DNA from: JBCCGE01 sp039029455
GTDB lineage: Bacteria > Pseudomonadota > Gammaproteobacteria > Arenicellales > Poriferihabitantaceae
Assembly: GCA_039029455.1 (NCBI GenBank)
Contig: JBCCGE010000005.1
Coordinates: 1-64,000, forward strand
DNA: 64,000 nucleotides
Reading direction: 5' to 3'
Below are positions 43,053 to 51,221 of this stretch, in pieces (the stretch's first letter is position 1; each line of letters begins with the position of its first letter). The notes below the pieces were generated by a model. The model was given only the letters and a program-made list of their open reading frames with translations. It did no database searches and was not told the origin of the DNA. The position numbers were made by a program, and so were the translations under genes.

Positions 43053-44150
43053 ATGTCCAGTGAAGATGCTCTGGTTCGATTCGTCGACATACAAAAAAGC
43101 TACGATGGAGAAATACTTGTCGTCAAAAACCTGAACCTGGATGTTGGAAAGGGTGAGTTTCTGACCATGTTGGGTCCATCCGGCTCCGGTAAAACCACCT
43201 GTCTGATGATGCTTGCTGGATTCGAGCCGGCGACACACGGTGAGATTTACCTTAAAGATCAACCGATCAACAAGGTCCCTCCGCACAAGCGTGGCATTGG
43301 TATGGTCTTTCAGAATTACGCACTGTTTCCTCACATGACGGTTGCGGAAAATCTGGCGTTCCCGCTGGAGGTTCGCAAGATGGGCAAGTCGGAAAGAGAA
43401 GACAGGGTGAAAAGAGCGCTTGATATGGTGCAGCTTGGCGCGTTCGGGGATCGCCGTCCCGGTCAGTTGTCCGGCGGTCAACAACAGCGAGTGGCTGTTG
43501 CGCGCTCACTTGTGTTTGATCCGGATCTGGTTTTGATGGATGAGCCCCTGGGTGCGCTGGACAAGAATTTGCGCGAACAGATGCAGTACGAGATTAAGCA
43601 CATACATGAAAATCTCGGTCTCACTGTGGTTTACGTGACCCATGATCAAAGTGAGGCTCTGACGATGTCGAACCGCATTGCTGTTTTCGACGATGGCATC
43701 ATTCAGCAGTGTGCGCCGCCCGAGGTGCTGTATGAAGCCCCGGAAAATGCCTTTTGTGCCAACTTTATTGGTGAAAATAATCGGTTGCTGGGTGAGGTTA
43801 CGCACCAGGATGGTGATACTGTCACGGTTGACATCGATGGTGGGCATGGCGAAGTCAAAGCGTTGCGAGTCAACATCGATGGTGTCGGGTCGCGCACAAC
43901 TCTGTCGCTGCGTCCGGAACGCGTGACTGTAGATCCGGAACCCGGTCAGGTTCCAAACATGTTTTCAGCTCGTGCTGAAGAACTGATTTATCTGGGTGAT
44001 CATATCCGCACGCGCTTTACCGTATGCGGTCATGATGACTTCATTGTTAAGATTCCTAATTCAGCGATACACGCGCAGCTCAAGCAGGGCGACACCGTGA
44101 ATATCGGCTGGAATGTGGAAGATTGTCGTGCACTGGATTCCTCTGACTAA
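43053..44150 (+). CDS. Spermidine/putrescine-type ABC transporter ATPase (PotA family)
   Basis: A 365-residue ATPase. The N-terminal ABC domain has Walker A GPSGSGKTTCLMMLAG (residues ~39-54), Q-loop VFQNYALFPHMTV, signature LSGGQQQRVAVARSL, Walker B LVLMDEPLGALDK and switch TVVYVTHDQSEAL. The C-terminal TOBE domain (LSLRPERVTVDPE, LIYLGDHIRTRFTVCG) is typical of PotA/PotG/FbpC-like importers. It is the first gene of a four-gene operon with a binding protein and two permeases. Polyamine specificity is inferred from the family. Confidence 0.9.
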   Translation: MSSEDALVRFVDIQKSYDGEILVVKNLNLDVGKGEFLTMLGPSGSGKTTCLMMLAGFEPATHGEIYLKDQPINKVPPHKRGIGMVFQNYALFPHMTVAENLAFPLEVRKMGKSEREDRVKRALDMVQLGAFGDRRPGQLSGGQQQRVAVARSLVFDPDLVLMDEPLGALDKNLREQMQYEIKHIHENLGLTVVYVTHDQSEALTMSNRIAVFDDGIIQQCAPPEVLYEAPENAFCANFIGENNRLLGEVTHQDGDTVTVDIDGGHGEVKALRVNIDGVGSRTTLSLRPERVTVDPEPGQVPNMFSARAEELIYLGDHIRTRFTVCGHDDFIVKIPNSAIHAQLKQGDTVNIGWNVEDCRALDSSD

Positions 44151-44246
44151 GCAGGTCGGGAATGACTTGCGCAGATCGGGTTCCGGTTCACACGACATTT
44201 TTTACCTTTAATATCTAGATATAAATCCTGAGGAGGATTAACCAAT

Positions 44247-45323
44247 ATGAAAACCATTCTTAAGCAAACCCTGCTGGCAGCAGCAGTTGCTTCGGTGGGC
44301 GTTGCTCACGCAGAAGTCAATGTTGTCTCCTGGGGCGGCGCGTACACCGCTTCGCAGCAGAAAGCCTATGCAGATACCTGGGATGAAGGCACCGTAAACT
44401 TCATCAACTACAACGGCGGTCTGGGTGAAGTTCGAACCCAGGTCGAATCAGGTACCGTAACCTGGGACGTTGTTGACGTACTGCCTCATGAAGCGCGTGT
44501 TGGCTGTGACGAAGGTCTTTTCGAAGAGCTTGATCGCGATATGTTTACCAAGTCCGCTGATGGCAAGTCGATGGACGAAGACATCATGGTCGAAGTGCCG
44601 AATGACTGCGTTGTTCCACAGATTTTCTGGTCGTATGTTCCTTTTTATGAAGAAGGCACATTCTCTGGCGATCAGCCGACCACGATCTCTGATTTCTTTG
44701 ACGTAGAGAAGTTTCCTGGCAAGCGTGGAATTCACACCTGGCCAAACGCTCTGATCGAAATGGCCCTGGTTGCTGACGGCGTTGCCATCGCAGATGTCTA
44801 TGACGTTATGAGCACCGACGAAGGTATCGATCGAGCTTTCTCTACTCTGGATAAAATCAAAGACCATGCAGTGTTCTGGTCTTCAGGTGCCAAGCCGCTT
44901 GAGTTGGTTAAATCCGGTGAAGTCGCTATGTCTTTGGCATACAACGGTCGAATCGGTGCCGCCGTTCTTTCTGAAGGCGAAAAATTCGTCACCGTTTGGG
45001 ACGGTCAGGTACTTGAAGAGGAGTGGCTGGTTCTGATGAAAGGTGCGCCGAACAAAGAAGAAGCCATGAAGTTCCTGGTACACGCTTCTGCACCTGAGCA
45101 GCAAGCCGGTCAGGCCAAGCACATCAACTACGGTCCGATGCGCACATCTGCTTTTGAGATTATGGCTGCCGGTGAGCCTTGGTTCCACAATGGCAAAAAC
45201 ATCATGGAGCACATGCCGAACCGTCCTGAAGTTATGGCGCGTTCAGTTGTTGCCAGCCCGGAGTGGTGGGCGGACAACGGTGATTCCATTGGTGAGCGCT
45301 TTACTGCATGGATGGGTCAGTAA
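44247..45323 (+). CDS. Periplasmic binding protein, PotD/spermidine-putrescine type
   Basis: A 358-residue exported protein with signal peptide MKTILKQTLLAAAVASVGVA and cleavage near HA-EVNVV. The mature part starts VNVVSWGGAYTASQQKAYADTW, has VTWDVVDV and the PotD-like ligand-site pattern (FWSSGAKPLELVKSGEVAMSLAYNGR). It has a very strong Shine-Dalgarno (GAGGAGG) before the ATG, which fits the need for excess binding protein. The ligand could be a polyamine or another cationic or amino-sugar compound; the acidic ligand residues should be checked. A hairpin at 45360-45393 separates it from the permease genes. Confidence 0.9.
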   Translation: MKTILKQTLLAAAVASVGVAHAEVNVVSWGGAYTASQQKAYADTWDEGTVNFINYNGGLGEVRTQVESGTVTWDVVDVLPHEARVGCDEGLFEELDRDMFTKSADGKSMDEDIMVEVPNDCVVPQIFWSYVPFYEEGTFSGDQPTTISDFFDVEKFPGKRGIHTWPNALIEMALVADGVAIADVYDVMSTDEGIDRAFSTLDKIKDHAVFWSSGAKPLELVKSGEVAMSLAYNGRIGAAVLSEGEKFVTVWDGQVLEEEWLVLMKGAPNKEEAMKFLVHASAPEQQAGQAKHINYGPMRTSAFEIMAAGEPWFHNGKNIMEHMPNRPEVMARSVVASPEWWADNGDSIGERFTAWMGQ

Positions 45324-45359
45324 TCTGACACCCGTTCGGATAGATACGCTATCCAGGAA

Positions 45360-45393
45360 ACCGGGGGGTGTACTCACCCCTCGGTCTCTTTTC
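45360..45393 (+). terminator. Attenuator-like hairpin after the binding-protein gene
   Basis: An 11-bp stem with one G-T pair (45360-45370 with 45375-45385), a 4-base loop TACT, followed by CTCTTTTC. The T-run is short, so it is probably a partial terminator or RNA stabiliser that keeps binding protein in excess over the permeases downstream. Confidence 0.6.
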
Positions 45394-45428
45394 GACTAAC
45401 CCGATCAGTACCTACCGGAAAATCAAAC

Positions 45429-46691
45429 ATGGCAAATGGCACCGCAACCGCTGACGGCCCACTGTTAACAGCAGACGGAACGCCGCTCAAAGTCAGCCTT
45501 GAAAAATCGCTGCGCCGGGCGCGATTGCGGGCGATCATGCTGGTGGCGCCGCCGCTTCTGTTTTTGGTTTTCCTGTTTGTATTGCCTATTGGAAATATGT
45601 TGACCCGCAGTGTTGATGACAAGCTGGTCAATAATGTTTTCCCGCGCACCATTTCCGAATACGAGAAATGGGACAAAACGTCTGAAGCTCCTGAATCATT
45701 TTTCGTGGCCTTCCGCGATGATGTTCTGGCGGCCGACAAATTCGATGTTGGAAAAGCCAGCACGCGAATGAACTATGAAGAGCCAGGCTGGAAAAGCCTG
45801 GTTAAAAAGACCGCTCGCAAGCTCAAAAAATTTGAAGAGACTAATATTCGTGATCAGTTCTACGAGGTAGACAAACGATGGAAAGATCCAAAGTTTGTGC
45901 TGTCTTTTGGTACCATGAAAGACGAACGGACGCTCGGGTACTTTTTGAATTCTATCGATAGAAAGTACGATCATACGAAGAGTGTTATTGACGTTGACGA
46001 AAAGCGAAAGGTCTATAACCTGCTTTGGTACCGGACCCTTCTGGTCAGTTTTATCGTCACAATTGCCTGCCTGATTCTGGCGTATCCGGTGGCCTACCTG
46101 CTGGCGACGTTGCCCATGCGGATATCAAACCTGTTGATGATCTGCGTGTTGATGCCGTTCTGGACATCGTTGCTGGTGCGTATCGTTGCCTGGATGATTA
46201 TGCTGCAGAACAATGGAGTGGTGAACGATACACTGGTGGCTACAGGGTTGCTGGACGACGAGAATCGGCTGGCGATGATGTACAACTTTAACGGCACTGT
46301 CATTGTGATGACTCAGATTCTGCTGCCGTTCATGATTCTGCCTATATACAGTGTCATGAAAACTATTCCACCAAGTTACATGAAGGCCGCACAGAATCTT
46401 GGTGCGACGCCCACTCTCGCGTTTCTCAGGGTCTATATGCCGCAAACCGTACCGGGTGTCGGTGCAGGCTGCATTCTGGTTTTCATCGTTGCCATCGGTT
46501 ACTACATCACGCCCGAGCTTGTGGGCGGCAAGGACGGGAGGTTGATTGGAAATATGGTGGCCTACCATATGCAACGATCTCTGAACTGGGGACTCGCCGC
46601 TGCGATGGGAACGATACTACTTGCGGCGATTCTGATTCTTTATTGGGTGTACGACAAAGTGGTCGGCATCGACAACATGAAGATGGGGTAG
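45429..46691 (+). CDS. Polyamine-type ABC permease (PotB-like) with large periplasmic insertion
   Basis: A 420-residue permease; PotB is usually ~285. The first helix (~residues 37-57, LVAPPLLFLVFLFVLPIG) is followed by ~135 residues that are charged and soluble, containing RTISEYEKWDKTSEAPES, KKTARKLKKFEETN and FGTMKDERTLGYF, before the permease core (LLVSFIVTIACLILAYPVAYLLA, MKTIPPSYMKAAQNLGATPTLAF as the EAA loop). By topology the insertion is periplasmic. Similar long forms are known to me in other proteobacterial transporters of this class. It precedes the second permease by 3 bases. Confidence 0.88.
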   Translation: MANGTATADGPLLTADGTPLKVSLEKSLRRARLRAIMLVAPPLLFLVFLFVLPIGNMLTRSVDDKLVNNVFPRTISEYEKWDKTSEAPESFFVAFRDDVLAADKFDVGKASTRMNYEEPGWKSLVKKTARKLKKFEETNIRDQFYEVDKRWKDPKFVLSFGTMKDERTLGYFLNSIDRKYDHTKSVIDVDEKRKVYNLLWYRTLLVSFIVTIACLILAYPVAYLLATLPMRISNLLMICVLMPFWTSLLVRIVAWMIMLQNNGVVNDTLVATGLLDDENRLAMMYNFNGTVIVMTQILLPFMILPIYSVMKTIPPSYMKAAQNLGATPTLAFLRVYMPQTVPGVGAGCILVFIVAIGYYITPELVGGKDGRLIGNMVAYHMQRSLNWGLAAAMGTILLAAILILYWVYDKVVGIDNMKMG

Positions 46692-46694
46692 ACC

Positions 46695-47582
46695 ATGGCG
46701 CTTCCGATATATGCAACCACCGGCCAGCGCATCTGGCACTACACCTACCTTCTGTTTTGTGGGTTTGTCTTGTTTTTTTTGGTGGCACCGCTGGTTGCGG
46801 TGATTCCGCTTTCTTTTACATCGTCTCCATTTTTGAACTTTACCCCGGAGATGCTGGCGCTGAAGCCTGAAGCGTTTTCGACCCGATGGTATGAAGGCCT
46901 GTTTGGCATTTGTAACGAAGAATCTAATCTGTCTACAATGTGTACCGACCGGTGGGTTGTGGGCACAAAAAACAGTTTCTTCATCGCCATTGCTTCAACG
47001 TTACTTGCGACTTTTCTGGGTACCCTGGCCGCTCTGGCGCTCTCGAGTGAACACATGCCGTTTCGGCGGGCGGTTATGGCGCTGATGATATCTCCGCTGA
47101 TTGTGCCCCTGATTATTACGGCCTCCGGAATGTTCTTTTTCTTTGCGAAAGTCAATCTGGTAGCGTCCTATCCGGGGATCATCATGGCCCACACCATTTT
47201 GGGTATTCCGTTTGTGGTGATTACCGTAACCTCTACATTAGTTGGATTTGATAAATCGCTCATCCGTGCAGGATCTAATCTGGGTGCAACTCCGGCCAGA
47301 ACGTTTTTCAAGATACAAATGCCGTTGATTGCGCCGGGTATGATTTCCGGTGCGCTATTCGCATTTATTACATCGTTTGATGAAATCGTGATCATTCTGT
47401 TTATTGGCGGACCCGATCAGCACACGTTGCCCAGACAGATGTGGTCCGGTATTCGCCAGGAAATCAGCCCGACCATTTTGGCGGCTGCAACGATACTGGT
47501 CATACTCTCAATCCTTCTGCTGACAACGCTGGAGTTGCTGCGCCGCAGGAGTGAGCGACTTCGAGGTCTGACACCCCAGTAG
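46695..47582 (+). CDS. Polyamine-type ABC permease (PotC-like)
   Basis: A 295-residue inner-membrane permease, the partner of the PotB-like protein. It has about six hydrophobic segments, a ~45-residue periplasmic stretch after helix 1 (SPFLNFTPEMLALKPEAFS, TRWYEGLFG), and the EAA loop in LIRAGSNLGATPARTFFKIQMPLI. It ends the operon, with a strong terminator 22 bases after its stop. Confidence 0.92.
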   Translation: MALPIYATTGQRIWHYTYLLFCGFVLFFLVAPLVAVIPLSFTSSPFLNFTPEMLALKPEAFSTRWYEGLFGICNEESNLSTMCTDRWVVGTKNSFFIAIASTLLATFLGTLAALALSSEHMPFRRAVMALMISPLIVPLIITASGMFFFFAKVNLVASYPGIIMAHTILGIPFVVITVTSTLVGFDKSLIRAGSNLGATPARTFFKIQMPLIAPGMISGALFAFITSFDEIVIILFIGGPDQHTLPRQMWSGIRQEISPTILAAATILVILSILLLTTLELLRRRSERLRGLTPQ

Positions 47583-47603
47583 AGAGATTCAATGTGATCG
47601 CTG

Positions 47604-47628
47604 AAAACCGCCCAACGGGCGGTTTTTT
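47604..47628 (+). terminator. Intrinsic terminator of the polyamine-type operon
   Basis: Stem CCGCCC/GGGCGG (47608-47613 with 47617-47622), extended by AAAA/TTTT, a 3-base loop, and a run of six T. It closes the operon; the A-run on its left may let it act weakly for thrC transcription too. Confidence 0.92.
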
Positions 47629-47708
47629 CGTTTCCACCGCTTCAAACAGATCTTATTGCGGGCAAATTAATCGCCCTCGAAAACATCGCTCACTGCATTC
47701 AGGAAACA

Positions 47709-47738
47709 AAAAAGCGGCAACTCTCAAAAAGCGGCAAC
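47709..47738. repeat. Short direct repeat next to the thrC 3' end
   Basis: AAAAAGCGGCAAC occurs at 47709-47721 and again at 47726-47738, just beyond the thrC stop. Meaning unknown; it may be slippage. Confidence 0.6.
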
Positions 47739-47742
47739 AGAT

Positions 47743-49128
47743 TTAGCTGCTTTGGTTTATAAGTTGCTGGACTGAAGAGAGGCTGTTCGATACCCGGGTT
47801 GAGGTCTCGGGACGGTCCATCAGATTGCCCAGATGATCTGGCAACACCGGCGCAATGCCGATCGCATCTTCCACTGCGGTGCCAAACTTTGCCGGATGCG
47901 CAGTCCCGAGTACAACAGTCGGAACATCTGCTTCGGCATGAACGCGGGCGGCTGCTACGCCAATTACCGAGTGAGGGTCCATTACTTCGCCGGTTTCCGT
48001 ATATACACGACGTACTTCGTCGCGGGTTGCACCGTCATCAAGTCGATGCGCGAAGAACAGTTCAGTAGCTCTTTGCAGACAGGAGTCCGAGACACTGAAG
48101 GTGCCCTGTTCCGAAAATTGTCGCATGAATCTGGAAATCTTTTCGCTGTCGCGTCCTGAGAGCTCAAACAGATAGCGCTCAAAATTGCTTGAAATCTGTA
48201 TATCCATACTGGGTGACAGCGTTGGGTTGACCCCCTTTTGCTCCATGTGTCCGGTTTCGAAAAATCTCGTCAGAATATCGTTGCTGTTTGAGCCGATTAT
48301 CAGCCGGTTAATGGGTAAACCCATTTGCCTTGCGACATAGCCCGCAAATACGTTGCCGAAATTTCCGGTGGGTACCGCGAAGTTCACGGCTCTGTCCGGT
48401 GAGCCCAGTTCCAGTGCCGCTCGAAAGTAATAAACGACCTGTGCCGCAATGCGCGCCCAGTTGATTGAGTTTACTGCCGATAGCTGGTGTTGCTGACGAA
48501 ATGACTGGTCATTAAACATGGCCTTCACCAGGTTCTGGCAATCATCAAAGGTTCCGTCTACCGCGAGATTGTGGATGTTGTCATCCGTTACTGTGGTCAT
48601 CTGCTTTCTCTGCACGTCAGAGACCCTGCCGTGGGGATGCAGCATAAACAGTTCAATGGATGAGAGACCGCGAACGGCCTCTATTGCCGCCGAACCCGTA
48701 TCTCCTGAAGTAGCTCCGACGATTGTGCAGCGTCGGCCCCGGGCACCGAGTATGTGTTCAAAAAGCTGTCCGAGAAACTGCAGTGCAAAATCTTTGAACG
48801 CCAGGGTTGGCCCGTGAAACAGCTCCATGACATACAGGCTAGAGTCGAGTTGTTTCAGCGGGGCAATCGCGCTGTGATTAAAACTGCTGTACGCGCGATC
48901 GACAAGTGCGGACAGTTCGCTATCCGTCAGGCACTCTGAGGTGAATTTACCCAGAACCGTTTTCGCAAGCTCACGGTAACTTTTTCCTCGGCAGCTCCTG
49001 ATTTCGGAGTCTGAAAACCTTGGCCATTCTTCTGGAACATACAGTCCTCCATCCGTGGCCAGACCAGCGAGAGTGACCTCTTCAAAGTCCAGGGAGGGGG
49101 CTTGTCCCCGGGTACTTACAAATTTCAT
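47743..49128 (-). CDS. thrC: Threonine synthase ThrC
   Basis: ThrC converts O-phosphohomoserine to threonine with PLP. The 461-residue protein starts MKFVSTRGQAPSLDFEEV, carries the PLP lysine in FHGPTLAFKDFALQFL (near residue 112), GATSGDTGSAAIEAVRG for phosphate binding, and SINWARIAAQVVYYF. Length and motifs fit the proteobacterial type. Oddly, the first ~38 coding bases are repeated 86 bases upstream (49174-49216), where they open a small frame whose stop codon overlaps this ATG (ATGA). See the upstream-ORF entry. hom and thrB are not adjacent. Confidence 0.96.
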   Translation of the reverse strand: MKFVSTRGQAPSLDFEEVTLAGLATDGGLYVPEEWPRFSDSEIRSCRGKSYRELAKTVLGKFTSECLTDSELSALVDRAYSSFNHSAIAPLKQLDSSLYVMELFHGPTLAFKDFALQFLGQLFEHILGARGRRCTIVGATSGDTGSAAIEAVRGLSSIELFMLHPHGRVSDVQRKQMTTVTDDNIHNLAVDGTFDDCQNLVKAMFNDQSFRQQHQLSAVNSINWARIAAQVVYYFRAALELGSPDRAVNFAVPTGNFGNVFAGYVARQMGLPINRLIIGSNSNDILTRFFETGHMEQKGVNPTLSPSMDIQISSNFERYLFELSGRDSEKISRFMRQFSEQGTFSVSDSCLQRATELFFAHRLDDGATRDEVRRVYTETGEVMDPHSVIGVAAARVHAEADVPTVVLGTAHPAKFGTAVEDAIGIAPVLPDHLGNLMDRPETSTRVSNSLSSVQQLINQSS

Positions 49129-49216
49129 TGATGAATAGCAGTATTCAGAACTGAGAACTTAGAGTCTACAAAATGAAGGGAGGGGGCCTGTCCCCGGGTA
49201 CTTACAAATTTCATTG
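49089..49216. repeat. Near-perfect 40-bp duplication of the thrC start
   Basis: A ~40-base unit that includes the thrC ATG and the codons for MKFVSTRGQAPS is present at the thrC start (about 49091-49130) and again 86 bases upstream (about 49177-49216). The copies differ at one base, a synonymous change CAA to CAG (Gln). Outside this unit the sequences diverge. Confidence 0.85.
49125..49214 (-). CDS. Possible upstream ORF mimicking the ThrC N-terminus
   Basis: 29 codons: MKFVSTRGQAPSLHFVD, then SKFSVLNTAIHQ and TGA. Its first 13 residues equal those of ThrC because of the local duplication. The TGA overlaps the thrC ATG as ATGA, the layout of translational coupling. It could be a leader peptide that feeds ribosomes to thrC, or simply a by-product of the duplication. 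It contains only one Thr codon cluster (one ACC, one ACT), so classical threonine attenuation is not suggested. Confidence 0.4.
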   Translation of the reverse strand: MKFVSTRGQAPSLHFVDSKFSVLNTAIHQ

Positions 49217-49311
49217 GTTAAAAGCGCTGAATTAAACCGCGCCGGATTGTAACCTGACTCACCGTTTACAATGTTCCCCGTCGATGCGGTCGCGAACGAA
49301 CCCGTTATCGA

Positions 49312-50877
49312 TCAGGATTTAACTTCGAATTCATCAAATATGACCGGGAGCTGCTGGAGCGCCATTTTCCCGACCGGAGTTCGCGGCAACTCGTCTGTCA
49401 ATGCGAAACGCGTTATCTGGTTATGGGCGGACACCAGAGAATTGTGTTCTTTCAGCACCTTGCGCGCTTCGGCGGCCGGATCATCTCCTTCCATCGCCAG
49501 CACAACGACCGGTTTCATGTCTCGCTCGAATACGCCGGCTTCCTTGACCAAAGGGTTTCGTTCAAGCAGCGTTTCAAGTTCCTCGGGGTACACGTTCTTT
49601 CCCGCCTCCGTAACGATCAGTCGTTTGGATCGCCCGGTTAAATGGATGCGGCCCTTTTCGTCCAGTCGCGCTATGTCGCCGCTTTTAAACCAGCCATCTT
49701 CCATCGCTTCCTGGGTTTGCGATTCGTCTTCATAACCCAACATGACGTTAGGCCCCTTTATCCAGACTTCACCGTTCCCGTTCTCGTCGACGTTGTGAAG
49801 CTTTACCTCTACGTCCTCAATTGGTGCACCGACACTCTCAACGGCATCGTCCCACGCGCTTTGTATGCTGGTAAGCGGCGACGTCTCCGTTAGTCCGTAG
49901 CCCTGACGCAGCGGCAGGCCCAGCTGATGGTAATAACGCGTAATTTCGCCATCCAAATGGGATCCGCCACTGACCCAGATTTTGATCTTGCCACCGAATT
50001 TTTTCCGGATCGGCGCGTTAATGTGTTTGCGAATCGAGATCGGCATCGCTCGAATCAGACCAATATACATTTGCAGTGCTTTGCTGCCCTGGCTGAACTT
50101 TTTCTCAAGCCCCAACATGACATTGCGGAACAATCGGGGCACAGCAATGATTACAGAAATCTGTTCTTCCTCGAGGGCTGTGAGAATTTCGTTTGCTGCG
50201 AGAACTTTGGGTGCAACGATTGTGCCGCCGACTCGAAGCGATAACAGAAAATTGCCGGTAATACCCATCGCATGGGAGAAGGGCAGCAGTGCGAGCATGC
50301 GATCATTTGGGGTGAAATGCTCAATTCTCTCAGCAGACAGGACATTCGAACCGATATTTCGGTGAGCCAGTCGGACGACTTTTGGCGAACCGGTACTTCC
50401 GGAGGTGTAGATTCTCACTGCAACTTCGTCGGGATCGGCTAATGTGTTTTGCTGGCGCTCCCGCTCTATGGCCTCACTGTCAATCGCCATATCGATCGAA
50501 TGAGCATTGTCCACCGAAATATCGCTGTCGTGAACCAGCATAATTTCAGGCTTAACGGCAGCGATCTGCATTTCGATTTCGTGATCGCTGTTGCCGATAT
50601 GAATGGGCGCCACTGCCGCACCCACACGCCATGCGGCAAGGGTGGCGACACACCATTCGGGGCCGTTCGGTGCCGTGACGCCAACCGTATGACCGCTGCC
50701 GATTCCCTTTTGTCGGAGCTGGTCGGCGAGCGTCAGCGTTGACTGTTCGAGCTCTCGATAGCTGACAATCCGTTTCCCTTGTCGTTGGCGGCAAATCCAT
50801 GCCGGATGATCACCGTGTCGGGTGAATGAAGGCTCTATAAGGGACCAAAGATTTACTGACACATTCTTCCTCGTCAA
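49312..50877 (-). CDS. AMP-forming acyl-CoA synthetase / ligase
   Basis: A 521-residue adenylate-forming enzyme. Motifs in order: phosphate loop YTSGSTGSPKVVRLAHRN (~residue 160), LPFSHAMGITGNF, YGLTETSPLTSIQ, the hinge/Asp motif GWFKSGDIARLDEKGRIHLTGR, and the C-terminal catalytic lysine in RTPVGKMALQQL. The overall style is of long-chain fatty acid:CoA ligases (FadD-like), but acyl specificity cannot be told. It has no operon partners: thrC follows in the same direction after ~180 bases and doeA diverges upstream. Confidence 0.9.
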   Translation of the reverse strand: MTRKNVSVNLWSLIEPSFTRHGDHPAWICRQRQGKRIVSYRELEQSTLTLADQLRQKGIGSGHTVGVTAPNGPEWCVATLAAWRVGAAVAPIHIGNSDHEIEMQIAAVKPEIMLVHDSDISVDNAHSIDMAIDSEAIERERQQNTLADPDEVAVRIYTSGSTGSPKVVRLAHRNIGSNVLSAERIEHFTPNDRMLALLPFSHAMGITGNFLLSLRVGGTIVAPKVLAANEILTALEEEQISVIIAVPRLFRNVMLGLEKKFSQGSKALQMYIGLIRAMPISIRKHINAPIRKKFGGKIKIWVSGGSHLDGEITRYYHQLGLPLRQGYGLTETSPLTSIQSAWDDAVESVGAPIEDVEVKLHNVDENGNGEVWIKGPNVMLGYEDESQTQEAMEDGWFKSGDIARLDEKGRIHLTGRSKRLIVTEAGKNVYPEELETLLERNPLVKEAGVFERDMKPVVVLAMEGDDPAAEARKVLKEHNSLVSAHNQITRFALTDELPRTPVGKMALQQLPVIFDEFEVKS

Positions 50878-51221
50878 TTGGGTATTCGCCGTGCTTTGGT
50901 TCGTCCGGAATCTGCAAGCACAGGGTATTGATTTATTGGACTACTTGTCCGTGTCTATTTAGCCATAAATGACGACAGATAGGCAATTGATGTGACCCCC
51001 GACGTATAATGAGTTACGGCAGATAACATCCCGTGATTGCGCGATCTTTAGGCTCTTTTCCGCATGTGAAATGCAGTTTTTCCGCGGCCAGAATCATCGC
51101 GTTTGATGTCAGGGCCAATAAACAGCAGGGATCCACTGCACAACGGTCGAGGCGATTCTGGTAAAGAGCCGGTTATTAAATCAAGTCGATATTCTTCGGA
51201 TGAGAGTACAAATACAACACA
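50878..51221. other. Divergent gap between acyl-CoA ligase and doeA
   Basis: 344 bases with no recognisable gene. TATAAT occurs at 51005-51010, facing doeA, but without a -35 at proper distance. No operator for an ectoine-responsive regulator could be recognised. Confidence 0.5.

Noticed and set aside
49125..49214. thr-type attenuator leader peptide upstream of thrC
   Set aside because: The small frame has only two Thr codons and no Ile run, and no terminator hairpin with a T-run follows before thrC.
51005..51010. TATAAT before doeA as a promoter
   Set aside because: No -35 or TG extension at suitable distance.
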